A program made the translations under genes and the position numbers. From JAAFHB01 sp963675995 (GTDB lineage Bacteria; Bacteroidota; Bacteroidia; Bacteroidales; Prolixibacteraceae): a DNA stretch of 64,000 nucleotides. Shown here in pieces: positions 45,470-56,172 of the stretch (position 1 is its first letter; every line of letters begins with the position of its first letter). The notes under the pieces were generated by a model, which saw only the letters and a list, made by a program, of their open reading frames with translations, was not told the DNA's origin and searched no databases. Location: positions 332,105-396,104 of the forward strand of contig CAXXIY010000003.1 of assembly GCA_963675995.2 (NCBI GenBank), given 5' to 3'.

Positions 45470-46687
45470 ATGAATATTCTTTTTATAGGTGCGGTAATTC
45501 CTGATGAGATATGTTCGAAATATAAAGGTAATTCGGTAGCAGGAAACAATATGCAACTTGGTATTATACAGGGTTTATCGAAAATACCTGAATGCAATGT
45601 CTATATTTTATCAACCTACCCAATTGCCTCTTTTCCGAAGGAAAAGATCTTAGGGATGAGAAAAAAGAAACTATATCTTTCTACAGGAGAACTAATTATC
45701 AGTATTCCATTTATCAATATATTCCTATTTAAGCAATTCACACAGATTTTTGGCCTAATTATAGAATTGTTCCGATGGAAGAAAACACACAACTCCCGGA
45801 ACAGCATAATTGTTTGTTATAATTCGTATCCCGAATGGGCTTTTCCTATTATATTTGCTTCATGGATATTTAAAATCAAAAAGATATGCATCCTTGCAGA
45901 TTTACCATTCTTCATTTTAAAAGAGGGATTAATAAAACACACTATTCGCAAAATCCAATCAAAGTTAACACTAAGTACAATAAAAAAATTTGATGGGTTA
46001 ATTGTTTTAAATAAGGAAGCACATAAAAAATATGCCCCACAATTACCTTTTTGCATTGTTGATGGCGGTATAAACATTTCTAAATTTATGCCACCAAAAA
46101 ACTTCGGAGGTATTAATCCTAATAATTTATCCAACAATAAAAAAGTTATAATATTTGCTGGCGCTTTAGATGAACACAATGGTATCACTAATTTACTAAA
46201 GGCAATCAAAGAAATAGAGAATAGACAAGTAATATTTAGATTCTTTGGCGAAGGTTCATTGAAACAAGATATTATTGCTGAGTCTCTAAAAGATGAGAGA
46301 ATTGAATATAATGGGTTTGTCCCTAACAATGAAATACTAAAGATTCAAGCAAATTCATCATTTCTAATTAATCCAAGACCAATTAATAAACCTCTTAGTG
46401 AAGTCACATTTCCATCTAAGATATTGGAATATATGATGAGTGGCGTGCCTATTTTAACAACTAGGTTAAATGGATTAATTGATGAATATCAAGATTACCT
46501 TATATTTATAAATGATGCCCCTCTTTTGATGGCAAAGGATATTGAACAAGCACTATTAATGGACGAAGAATTATTAATATCGCGATCAAAGCTTGCTTAT
46601 AAATATATAATTGAAAATAAAAATTGGCTTATACAAGCAAAGAAAATATATAATTTTTTAGATGAATTTCTGACAAAACAATTCTAA
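45470..46687 (+). CDS. GT4 family glycosyltransferase
   Basis: The 405-residue GT-B protein has the start MNILFIGAVIPDEICSKY, a donor domain with VIIFAGALDEHNGITNLLKAI near 225, FFGEGSLKQDI, and SEVTFPSKILEYMMSGVPILTT in place of the usual EX7E loop. It is complete. Its stop codon is at the left end of IS630 copy 1, so the 3' flank has been replaced. It sits between decayed IS elements. Donor and acceptor are not readable. Confidence 0.85.
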   Translation: MNILFIGAVIPDEICSKYKGNSVAGNNMQLGIIQGLSKIPECNVYILSTYPIASFPKEKILGMRKKKLYLSTGELIISIPFINIFLFKQFTQIFGLIIELFRWKKTHNSRNSIIVCYNSYPEWAFPIIFASWIFKIKKICILADLPFFILKEGLIKHTIRKIQSKLTLSTIKKFDGLIVLNKEAHKKYAPQLPFCIVDGGINISKFMPPKNFGGINPNNLSNNKKVIIFAGALDEHNGITNLLKAIKEIENRQVIFRFFGEGSLKQDIIAESLKDERIEYNGFVPNNEILKIQANSSFLINPRPINKPLSEVTFPSKILEYMMSGVPILTTRLNGLIDEYQDYLIFINDAPLLMAKDIEQALLMDEELLISRSKLAYKYIIENKNWLIQAKKIYNFLDEFLTKQF

Positions 46688-47760
46688 GTAATAAGAATAA
46701 AAGAATGTCGTATTTGTTTAGTAATATGCTATAATATTAGTACATTTATCACATTATGAGATATATAAACCTAAAAACAGATGAAATTATATCATTTGAG
46801 CATTGTAGTAAAAACTCTAATAATACAATCAGAAAACGTAGTCAGTGCCTTCCTTTATCCCATCAAGGACGAACGATTATCTACATGGCAGGCATTTTTG
46901 ATGTTGACCGCAGAACGATCGAACGATGATTCGATAAGTGGGAAAAAGAGGGTCTGAATTCTTTTCCAATTACGACTGGCAGAGGAGTTAAAACACGCCT
47001 TAAGGGCCTTGAAGAGGTACTCTCTAAGCAATTAGAGATTCATAGCAGAAATCTAAAAAATGTGCTGCTTCATTTGGAAGAAAAACACAATATTAGAATC
47101 TGCAAAAAAACCTTGCAGAATTTTTTAAAAGATACTGGGCTATAGATGGAAAAGAGCTCGATTATCTTTAAAAAGATTGCACCGCCAAGATGAATTTGAA
47201 TTAAAACAAGGACAAATAGAAAGTCTCAAAGAATTGGAAGATAACGGATTCATTGATCTTTACTTTGGTGATAAAAGTCATTTCGGACTTACTCCAAATG
47301 TGCCATATACCTGGCAAACGAAAGAGAATCCAATTTTGCTGCCTGCCGCCAAAGGGAAATTTCTAAATGTTGTTGGTCTGATGACCCGTAAAAACAAGCT
47401 GGACTTTGAAGTACTGGAATCAACATTCAATACCGATAAAATAATTTGTTTTATGGATAATTTTGTTGCGCAAACTACTAAAAAAGCAATTGTGATACTT
47501 GATAATTCACCTATTAACCGATCTAAAAAATTCATTGCTAAAATTCAGGAATGGAGAGAGAAGGATTTGTACATATTCTTCTTGCCTCCGTATTCTCCCG
47601 AATTGAATTTGATCGAAATACTATGGCTTATGATCAAATATCAATGGCTGAGTTTTGATGCTTATCTCTGTTTTCAGAATCTCAAAGAACGATTGTCAGA
47701 TATCTTGCAAAATGTAGGTAGAAAATACGACATTATATTTTAACCATTACTTATTACTAA
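46685..47760 (+). mobile_element. IS630-family element, copy 1 (degraded)
   Basis: The left end taagtaataag and the right end cttattactaa are inverted repeats, and inner parts (gaatgtcgtattt and aaatacgacatt) also pair. IS5 copy 2 begins 9 bases after its right end, so the two are back to back. The transposase frame has a TGA and a shift. Confidence 0.75.
46755..47743 (+). pseudogene. IS630-family transposase, disrupted (copy 1)
   Basis: It begins with the IS630 HTH (MRYINLKTDEIISFEHC). It is cut by TGA at 46927-46929 where copy 2 has TGG (ERWFNKW), then by TAG at 47142-47144 and a one-base difference near 47150. The DDE part runs to 47743: Asp in LYFGDKSHFGL (copy 2 has GDES), then VILDNSPINRSKKF (copy 2 has SPIHRS) and PYSPELNLIEILWLMIK for Glu. 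The GDK, SPIN and WLM changes touch conserved residues. Not functional. Confidence 0.85.
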
Positions 47761-47768
47761 TAAATAAA

Positions 47769-49139
47769 GGGAGGTTCTATAATTTAAATATCAGTATATC
47801 AAATAAATATGTTATATTTGGCTATTGAAAACCCAATAACCATTAAGAAATGTCAAGAAAGTATAAACTCACTGGTAAAATAGGTCTATTCGACAAACAG
47901 TTTGCGGCCCAACAGCTTACTGAAATGGGCAATCCTTTGGAAGCGATCAGTAAAGTAGTTGATTTTGAGTTTTTTAGACCTATCTTGGAAGAGAAGCTAT
48001 TAAATACAAACAAGAAGAATAATGCTGGAGCAAAACCATTTGATGTTGTGCTAATGTTCAAGATCATGTTGATTCAACGTTATTATAATCTTGGAGACCA
48101 ACAGGTAGAATATCAAATCATTGACCGTATGAGTTTTAAGAAGTTTCTGGGACTTGAAAGCGGAGATAAAGTTCCTGATGAGAAAACTATTTGGGCTTTT
48201 CGTGAGAAACTCACACAAATGGGAATCGTCGAAGATTTATTCATCAGGTTCCGTATCTACTTGGGAGACAAAGGTCTGATATTTAACGAAGGTAAAATAA
48301 TAGACGCCAGTTTTACAGAAGTTCCTCGTCAACGCAACAACAGGGAAGAAAACAAACAGATCAAGGAAGATAACGGTGATGAGCTTTGGAACGATAAGCC
48401 CCACAAGAAAAGCCATAAAGATATCGATGCCCGGTGGACCAAGAAAAATGGAGATGACTATTATGGTTATAAAAATCACATCAAGATAGATGGGAAAAGC
48501 AAGTTAATAGACACTTATATGGTCTCAGATGCTTCAGTACACAACTCAAAGGTACTGGATATGCTGCTTACAGAAGAAGATGAAACGAGATGCGAGTTCT
48601 ATCAGGCAATTTAAATCATACAATTATCTGATAAAAATCAACCACTTTATGCTGACAGCGCATATACTGGGGCCAAACAGGAACAGACAATAATAGATCA
48701 CAAAATGAGCAATCAAGTATGCGAAAAAGGATACCGTAATAACCCGTTAACTACGGAACAACAAGCTAATAACAGAATAAAGTCAAAAACAAGAGCCCGG
48801 GTAGAACATGTTTTTGGATTCATGGAACAAAGCATGAGGGGATTGTATATCTGGTCGGTCGGATTACCCAGGGCAACTGGTATTTTAGGACTAATTAATC
48901 TGACATACAATATTTTCAGATACGAACAATTGATAAGAAGAACTGCTTAAAAGCTGCAAAAACAAATATATAAGCAAGCTAAAATTGAAAGAACCAGATA
49001 ACTTTTCTCCATAAAAGACTAAAAAATGGGCCTTTTCATTGCAGTCTGAAGATTGCCAAAAATACAGAAAGATCAAATTGCGGTTTGGTCAGAAAAATTC
49101 GACTAAAGAATATTAAAAAACGAATTTTTAGAACCTCCC
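47769..49139 (+). mobile_element. IS5-family insertion sequence, copy 2
   Basis: 1371 bp, same termini as copy 1, with target duplication taaa (47765-47768 and 49140-49143). No difference from copy 1 was noticed on reading, so one of the two moved very recently. Confidence 0.93.
47850..48950 (+). CDS. IS5-family transposase, frame split by one in-frame TAA (copy 2)
   Basis: Protein identical to copy 1 at 42700-43800, including the TAA at 48612-48614 between the first and second halves. See copy 1 for motifs. The recent spread of a copy with the stop suggests either a transposase supplied in trans or some read-through of the stop. Confidence 0.85.
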
Positions 49140-49204
49140 TAAAATATATGTTATAATACTATTTAAACATACAATATTTATAACCTAACCTAAAATTATA
49201 AAAC

Positions 49205-50983
49205 ATGTGTGGTATTTATGGAAAACTAAATAAGAATGGTCTAAATAGAACAATGTTAGAATCTATATCAAATTCGATAGGACATCGTGGACCAGATTAC
49301 TCAGGGCATTTTGAAAATGACAATTTATATCTTGGACATAAAAGACTTTCAATTATTGATCTTTCTTCGGATGCTAATCAGCCAATGAAATCGATTGATG
49401 AAAATTATATAATTGTTTATAACGGTGAACTATACAACTATAAAGAAATAAAACAACAACTGATCACCTTACAATTTAAGTTTAGAACAAACTCTGATAC
49501 AGAGGTAATATTGGTTGCATACCAAGCCTGGGGTACCAAAGCATTCGAACATTTCAATGGTATGTTCGCATTTGTAATTTATGATAAAAAAAATAATAAA
49601 ATTATTCTTGTCCGTGACCATATAGGGATAAAACCATTATATTATAGTATTTTAGATGACAGACTTCTATTTTGCTCTGAAATGCGTGGTTTTAAAGCTT
49701 ACAATACTAATTGGCAAAGCAGTGATAATTGGGAAGTGTTCTTTCTATCTATGGGTTTTATACCTTCACCTTATACTACTTTAAAGAATGTCTATTCCTT
49801 AAAAAAAGGATATTATTTACAAATTGATTATAACTCTGGCACACAAGAATTTGTACGTTACAATAATTTTAGTTTTAGCAATACTATTCATGAAGAGAAG
49901 TTAGCTTTAGAAATGGTTCGTTCAACATTTATAGATGCTGTAAAAAGAAATATGATATCTGATGCTCCATTAGGTATATTTCTTAGTGGAGGCATTGACT
50001 CAAGCCTAATCGCCATAATTGCTAATTCTTTGGGGAATAAAGATTTGAATACTTTATCAATTACATTTGATGAATTGGCATTTAATGAAGCTTCCTATCA
50101 AAAGATTATTCTTAATAAGATGCATCCTCATAATCATATTAATTGTAATATTAATGGGAATGATTTTATAGAAAAACTAGGAGATATCTTAAATGCGATT
50201 GACCAGCCAAGTTGGGATGGAGTAAATACTTATTTTATTTCGAGCGCTGCTCAAAAAGCTGGTTTAAAAGCAGTCCTTTCAGGTTTGGGAGGTGACGAAC
50301 TTTTTGGAGGATACCCAACATTTAATAGAACTAAAATACTAAAATTCGCTTCAAATATTCCCAATTTTTTGCTTCAATTATCTAAATATTTCCCGAATGA
50401 AAAGATAGCAAGATTCGCATTTCTAGGATCTAGTTATCTTCTTAAGGATTATCTATTTTTGCGTGGTTCTTTCAATCATAAAGACGTTTCATCAATAACT
50501 GGATTTAATACAGAAGTAATCAAGAATATCTTTATGACTTATAAAATAGAAGATTATCCTACAGTTTGTGACAAAAACCTAATTTCATTTCTGGAAACGA
50601 ACGTTTATTTGGAAAATCAATTGCTTAAAGATACTGATTATATGAGTATGTGGAATTCTTTGGAAGTTCGTGTACCATTCTTGGATAAAGAATTAATGAA
50701 CCTTGTAAATTCTATTTCACCGTCAGTAAAATATAATTCTCAGTTACCTAAATATTTGTTAACAAAAGCATTTGAAGATATAATTCCTAAGGAAATCATT
50801 TTTAGAAAAAAGCAAGGGTTTACTTTTCCAATGAGCATTTGGCTAAAGAAGTATATCGATGTTATAAAACTATTACTACCTGATACGCCCATATCACATA
50901 AAATCTTAGATCAGTTCCTCGCAGGCCAAACACACTGGAGTAGATTATGGAGTCTAATAGTCTATAAAAGATTTTTAAATTAA
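49205..50983 (+). CDS. asnB: Glutamine-hydrolysing asparagine synthase (AsnB type)
   Basis: The 592-residue enzyme has Cys2 as the glutaminase nucleophile (MCGIYG), HRGPD near 27, NGELYNY near 77, and the ATP-pyrophosphatase loop LSGGIDSSL near 259-267. The C-terminal LGGDELFGGYP and RVPFLDKELM are present. In EPS clusters such homologues can amidate a uronic-acid or amino-acid decoration of the glycan instead of making free asparagine. The AT-rich composition and position support that role. It lies between two IS5 copies, the second inserted at its stop codon. Confidence 0.92.
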   Translation: MCGIYGKLNKNGLNRTMLESISNSIGHRGPDYSGHFENDNLYLGHKRLSIIDLSSDANQPMKSIDENYIIVYNGELYNYKEIKQQLITLQFKFRTNSDTEVILVAYQAWGTKAFEHFNGMFAFVIYDKKNNKIILVRDHIGIKPLYYSILDDRLLFCSEMRGFKAYNTNWQSSDNWEVFFLSMGFIPSPYTTLKNVYSLKKGYYLQIDYNSGTQEFVRYNNFSFSNTIHEEKLALEMVRSTFIDAVKRNMISDAPLGIFLSGGIDSSLIAIIANSLGNKDLNTLSITFDELAFNEASYQKIILNKMHPHNHINCNINGNDFIEKLGDILNAIDQPSWDGVNTYFISSAAQKAGLKAVLSGLGGDELFGGYPTFNRTKILKFASNIPNFLLQLSKYFPNEKIARFAFLGSSYLLKDYLFLRGSFNHKDVSSITGFNTEVIKNIFMTYKIEDYPTVCDKNLISFLETNVYLENQLLKDTDYMSMWNSLEVRVPFLDKELMNLVNSISPSVKYNSQLPKYLLTKAFEDIIPKEIIFRKKQGFTFPMSIWLKKYIDVIKLLLPDTPISHKILDQFLAGQTHWSRLWSLIVYKRFLN

Positions 50984-51065
50984 GGGAGGTTCTATAATTT
51001 AAATATCAGTATATCAAATAAATATGTTATATTTGGCTATTGAAAAACCAGATAATCATCAGTTA

Positions 51066-52166
51066 ATGTTAAAAAAATATAAACCCTTTGGAAAGATAGG
51101 TCTGTTCGATAAACAGTTTGCAGCATAACAGCTTACTGAAATGGGAAATCCATTGGAAGCAATTAGTAAAGTAGTTGATTTTGTGTTTTTTAGGCCAATA
51201 TTATAAAAGAAGCTTTTAAACACCAATAAAAAGAATAATGCTGGTGCCAAGCCCTTTGATGTTGTGTTAATGTTCAAGATAATGCTTATTCATAGATATT
51301 ATAATCTTGGAGATCAACAAGTCGAATACCAAATCATTGATCGAATGAGCTTTAAGAAGTTTCTCGGATTGGAAAGTGGTGATAAAGTTCCTGATGAAAA
51401 GACCATCTGGGCTTTTCGCGAGAAACTCACACTAATGGGAATCGTCGAAGATTTATTCATCAGGTTCCGTATCTACTTGGGAGACAAAGGTCTGATATTT
51501 AACGAAGGTAAAATAATAGACGCCAGTTTTACAGATGTTCCTCGTCAACGCAACAACAGGGAAGAAAACAAACAGATCAAGGAAGATAACGGTGATGAGC
51601 TTTGGAACGATAAGCCCCACAAGAAAAGCCATAAAGATGTCGATGCCCGGTGGACCAAGAAAAATGGAGATGACAATTATGGTTATAAAAATCACATCAA
51701 GATAAATGGGAAAAGCAAGTTAATAGACACTTATATGGTCTAAGATGCTTCAGTACACGACTCAAAGGTACTGGATATGCTGCTTACAGAAGAAGATGAA
51801 ACGAGATGCGAGTTCTATCAGGCAATTTAAAACAAACAATTATCTGATAAAAATCAACCACTTTATGCTGACAGCGCATATACTTGGGCCAAACAGTAAC
51901 AGACAATAATAGATCACAAAATGAGCAATCAAATATGCGAAAAAGGATACCGTAATAACCCGTTAACTACGGAACAACAAGCTAATAACAGAATAAAGTC
52001 AAAAACAAGAGCCCGGGTAGAACATGTTTTTGGATTCATGGAACAAAGCATGAGAGGATTGTATATCTGGTCGGTCGGATTACCCAGGGCAACTGATATT
52101 TTAGGACTAATTAATCTGACATACAATATTTTCAGATACGAACAATTGATAAGAAGAACTGCTTAA
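51066..52166 (+). pseudogene. IS5-family transposase, copy 3, several stops
   Basis: Besides the shared TAA (near 51828) the frame has stops near 51126 (TAA for Gln), 51204 (TAA) and 51741 (TAA for Ser in MVSDAS). Protein motifs otherwise follow copies 1 and 2. The presence of the shared stop in the diverged copy means the stop predates the spread of the other two, or was carried by gene conversion. Confidence 0.85.
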
Positions 52167-52327
52167 AAGCTGCAAAAACAAATATATAAGCGAGCTAAAA
52201 TTGAAAGAACCAGATAACTTTTCTCCATAAAAGACTAAAAAATGGGCCTTTTCATTGCAGTCTGAAGATTGCCAAAAATACAGAAAGATCAAATTGCGGT
52301 TTGGTCAGAAAAATTTGACTAAAGAAT

Positions 52328-53434
52328 CTAAGTACATGACAAAAATTGACAACATTCAATAAATTTAACAATATCATTAAAAAACAGCACCTTGGATAAA
52401 TATGTTAATCCATATTTGAATAAACTCTGAGCTCTTCTGCCATGGGTTTTGATCTTGATAGGGCGAATAGAATTTAAGAATATTCCAATTTTGTAAGCCC
52501 AGACAAAAGCAACCAATACCAGTGCAAAGAGCTTATTAATTCGTTCAATATCTGATAAATGCGTGCCTTCAATATTAAAACCGCTTGTTTTCAGTGCTTT
52601 AAATGCAGATTCTATTTGCCAACGTTCTTTGTATAATGACTGAGCCTGTTCTGGTTTGTTGAACGAAACAATGATCTGAAGTTCAGGTACCCCTTCTTTA
52701 TTTTTGACTTTAGAGGCTGATAAGTAACAAAGTTGACCATTGACGTAAACGGTTCCATGTAAGAACTCATATTGATTGATCTTTAAATGAGTGAATAACC
52801 ATGAAGCTTTTACAATATGTCCGTTTTTTGGAATAATGACCCAAAAATTCTCCCGAATGCGAATATGGTATCGAATCCGATTGAGATTAAGGTATGCCAA
52901 CCAATGATTGCCGACAAACTCTCTATCAGCCAACAGACAATCAATGGTGTTAATGCCAAAAAGTTCAATGTAACGTTGCAACAGTTCAATGCGTTCAGTG
53001 GTCGATGAATTACCAAATTTTGGCATCATCTTAAACAAAATAGGGAAAGCAACACCTTGATAAACAACTGCAAGAACCAAAACGTTGATGTTAGTTATTC
53101 CAAACTTCCAATTAGTTCTGTCCAATGCCAAACGATAAGGTGGCTTATGCGGTAACAAAGCAAACACAAGGCGAGCAATAAGGCTGGTATCCAAATGATA
53201 ATCAGACATAAAGCGTTGGATTCTGCGTAAAGAGGAATCAACCCTTGCGTCAGAATCGAAACTTGCAGCCAGTTTTTCGAAGCAGACAGTTTGAACTCTG
53301 CAAAGAGCACAGATAAATAAGCCAAAGAACTTTATTCGGGCCAAATTCATTTTGTCTCCGAAAAGTTGTGATAAAGTTGAGAATAAAATACTATTTTTAC
53401 TCTCAACCCTGGTGTTTATGAATCCTGGAGTCAT
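52328..53434 (-). CDS. IS4-family transposase
   Basis: The 368-residue DDE transposase is intact. The first catalytic Asp lies in LALDRTNWKFG near 100, the second in CLLADREFVGN near 165, and the Glu in YKERWQIESAFKALKTSGF near 268, the IS4 Y-x2-R/K-W-x-IE pattern. It starts at an ATG inside the element and its stop is at the terminal repeat. No lesion; probably active. Confidence 0.92.
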   Translation of the reverse strand: MTPGFINTRVESKNSILFSTLSQLFGDKMNLARIKFFGLFICALCRVQTVCFEKLAASFDSDARVDSSLRRIQRFMSDYHLDTSLIARLVFALLPHKPPYRLALDRTNWKFGITNINVLVLAVVYQGVAFPILFKMMPKFGNSSTTERIELLQRYIELFGINTIDCLLADREFVGNHWLAYLNLNRIRYHIRIRENFWVIIPKNGHIVKASWLFTHLKINQYEFLHGTVYVNGQLCYLSASKVKNKEGVPELQIIVSFNKPEQAQSLYKERWQIESAFKALKTSGFNIEGTHLSDIERINKLFALVLVAFVWAYKIGIFLNSIRPIKIKTHGRRAQSLFKYGLTYLSKVLFFNDIVKFIECCQFLSCT

Positions 53435-53562
53435 ACGTAGTGATTTTCTCCTAAGATACTAAATACCAGGGCTTTATATTGATAAAAACAAAATAGTTAT
53501 CACTAAGTTATCAACATATATCGTTGAATATCATATTGTTATAATTTTTGTCATGTACTAAG
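52328..53562 (-). mobile_element. IS4-family insertion sequence nested in IS5 copy 3
   Basis: 1235 bp with about 20-bp terminal inverted repeats (ctaagtacatgacaaaaatt and aatttttgtcatgtactaag, one mismatch). A 9-bp target duplication ctaaagaat lies at 52319-52327 and 53563-53571. The transposase stop codon TAG is part of the terminal repeat. Confidence 0.9.
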
Positions 53563-53629
53563 CTAAAGAATATAAAAAACGAATTTTTAGAACCTCCCTT
53601 AAATCTAATATTCATTACTTCCGTAAATC

Positions 53630-54700
53630 TAAGTAATAAGAATAAAATAATGTCGTATTTATTTGGTAATATGCTATAATATTAGTACATATACCTCGTT
53701 ATGAGATATATAAACCTAAAAACCGATGAGATTAGATCATTGGAGCAATGTAGTAAAAACTCTAATAATACAATCAGAAAACGTAGTCAGTGCCTTCCTT
53801 TATCCCATCAAGGACGAACGATTATCGACATGGCAGGCATTTTTGATGTTGACCGCAGAACAATCGAACGATGGTTCAATAAGTGGAAAAAAGAGGGTCT
53901 GAATTATCTTCCAATTACGACTGGCAGAGGAGTTAAAACACGCCTTAAGGGCCTTGAAGAGGTACTCTCTAAGCAATTAGAGATTCATAGCAGAAATCTA
54001 AAAAATGTGCTGCTCCATTTGGAAGAAAAACACAATATTAGAATCTGCAAAAAAACCTTGCAGAATTTTTTAAAAGATACTGGGCTATAGATGGAAAAAG
54101 CTCGATTATCTTTAAAAAGATTGCGCCGCCAAGATGAATTTGAATTAAAACAAGGACAAATAGAAAGTCTCAAAGAATTGGAAGATAACGGATTCATTGA
54201 TCTTTACTTTGGTGATGAAAGTCATTTCGGACTTACTCCAAATGTGCCATATGCCTGGCAAACGAAAGAGAATCCAATTTTGCTGCCTGCCGCCAAAGGG
54301 AAATTTCTAAATGTTGTTGGTCTGATGACCCGTAAAAGCAAGCTGTACTTTGAAGTACTGGAATCAACATTCAATACCGATAAAATAATTTGTTTTATGG
54401 ATAATTTTGTTGCGCAAACCACTAAAAAAACAATTGTTATACTTGATAATTCACCTATTCACCGATCTAAAAAATTCATTGCTAAAATTCAAGAATGGAG
54501 AGAGAAGGATTTGTACACATTCTTCTTGCCTCCGCATTCTCCCGAATTGAATTTGATCGAAATACTATGGCGTATGATCAAATATCAATGGCTGAGTTTC
54601 GATGCTTATCTCTGTTTTCAGAATCTCAAAGAACGATTGTTAGATATCTTGCAAAATGTAGGTAGAAAATACGACATTATATTTTAATCATTATTTAAAG
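53630..54700 (+). mobile_element. IS630-family element, copy 2
   Basis: The left end taagtaataagaataaa equals copy 1. The right side follows copy 1 up to about 54697 (cattatt) and then changes to a different sequence, so its end is shortened or altered. IS4 element 2 follows directly. Confidence 0.7.
53701..54687 (+). pseudogene. IS630-family transposase with one in-frame TAG (copy 2)
   Basis: It runs from MRYINLKTDEIRSLEQC through the HTH (VDRRTIERWFNKWKKEG) to TAG at 54088-54090. It continues in the same frame with MEKARLSLKRLRRQDEF and the DDE core (LYFGDESHFGL; VILDNSPIHRSKKF; PHSPELNLIEILWRMIKYQ). Apart from the TAG both halves look intact. In copy 1 one extra base sits just after this point and the ILGYRWKRAR reading uses another frame, so the junction has been unstable or may once have been frameshifted. 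Confidence 0.75.
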
Positions 54701-55980
54701 CGGCAATTTTGCCGTAATCTAATAGTTATTTGACATTTTTTTGATTTTTTAGCGTGTTAGGTTTATAGTAAACATGCATTTAAATCTTTCGAGCATCAAA
54801 ATGCTGTTATAAATCGTTTTATAATCTGACATTTAGAATGGTTTATCCACTTTCCCCTTAGTCATCAACCAGTCATATTTTGCCAGATTTACCGCTGTAA
54901 GCGCTGCATTAAAGTGAAAATCCAGTTTGTTTTTACTTCTTGCCTGATAGGAAGTCAGACCAGTAAACTGCTTTGCATCCCGATACAGAAATTCAATCTG
55001 GAAGCGTGACCGATAATAGCAAACAATTTTTTCACCAGCTTGCATCAAATCAGTAGAGAAGTATAGTTTCCTTGCCATCTCTACACCTTCTTTGTAAAAG
55101 ATCGCAATGGCCAGCTTGATGTCCATTTTAAACGCCCTGGAATAAACAACCAACGAGTAGATTGTAATCTCCTCGGCTGAAAGGTCTAATGAAAAGTGAT
55201 TGAGGTTAAAGTTATGAACGTCCACCAAACCATCATACTTTTTTGGTACTCCTTTTTTACCCGTTCGTTCTCCCGTAAACTTGTACATCAAAACACTGTC
55301 ATCGCTTAAACGGCTAATGAACTCAATACCTAATGACTTTACTGCTTTAACAATTGGTCTCTTTGAAAAATAGGCATCGGCTACAATATAGTTCGAGAAT
55401 GCTTTAAACTGTTCAGCATTTTCAGTCACAAGGCTTGCGTAGTTAGTTAATAGACTCAATCCTTTTTCAGCCAATTCATTAGCAGCTGGTGTTTGTCAGG
55501 CTTTTAAATGAAAGGCTGTGTTATTAACAATATCAACCACAGCAAAACCGCAGATATCCAAGCCCCATTTTGCTGCACCGGCTACACCGGACCAATATCT
55601 GCCTCTTCCATAAGTTGACTTTCCAGCTTTGGGAATATAAGAAGTATCAAATGCTATAACCTTTTCATCAGAAATTGTTTGATTGATCAACTTGGTATTA
55701 AAGGAGATGAAGTCGAACTTTTTCGCAAACTGGTTCCTGAATGTTTGTTCACAAAGAGTGCTGAATCGCCCAAGTTGCAGGAAATTAATCCTACCTTTGA
55801 TGCTCAAAATATGCCAAAGAACGTTAACAATAAAATCCTTTCGGGATTTATTCAGCTTTTCAAGAACTTCAGTTTCTATAATACTGAATATTAGATATTT
55901 AATCAATTTGTTGGCCTTAGGAATCATTTTTAAAAAATCACGGAATAATCTTTTAAATTACTGATTTCTAAGGTCTTAAC
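54700..55980 (-). mobile_element. IS4-family element 2 (approximate limits)
   Basis: Limits are approximate; I could not identify the terminal repeats. It contains a transposase of a different IS4 subgroup from the one at 52328, on the minus strand, with one in-frame TGA. Confidence 0.6.
54833..55927 (-). pseudogene. IS4-family transposase 2, interrupted by one TGA
   Basis: The N-terminal 143 codons (MIPKANKLIKYLIF, with the first Asp in VIAFDTSYIPKAGKS) end at TGA (55496-55498). The frame continues with QTPAANELAEKGLSLL, IVADAYFSKRPIV (second Asp) and CYYRSRFQIEFLYRDAKQFTG (Glu) to 54833. A single change such as CGA to TGA would explain the stop. All three catalytic residues are otherwise present. 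Confidence 0.85.
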
Positions 55981-56172
55981 CAAATTAATCCATGCTTATT
56001 TTTTGTTTATTTTATTGATATTCAATTATTTACATTAAAATTTACCGAACCATTGAATATTAAAACATGATAAGGACTCTTCTGAATATAGTTGTAATAT
56101 AATTCTCGGTATTAACTACAATTGGGATGCCTGATAATTTTTGAAGCTTTATAAAAATTAAACAATTTACTT

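Larger units (their letters stand above)
50984..53598 (+). mobile_element. IS5-family insertion sequence, copy 3 (chimeric, carries a nested IS4)
   Basis: Left gggaggttct and right agaacctccc with target duplication ttaa (50980-50983 and 53599-53602). The transposase 5' half differs from copies 1 and 2 at many mostly silent positions, while from about 51423 on it is almost identical. An IS4 element is inserted at 52328-53562, near the right end, within a duplicated ctaaagaat. Confidence 0.9.

Noticed and set aside
46927..47144. Alternative genetic code (TGA or TAG as sense) to explain stops in transposases
   Set aside because: Normal genes in the window end in TGA, TAA and TAG, and the stops in transposases coincide with other decay.
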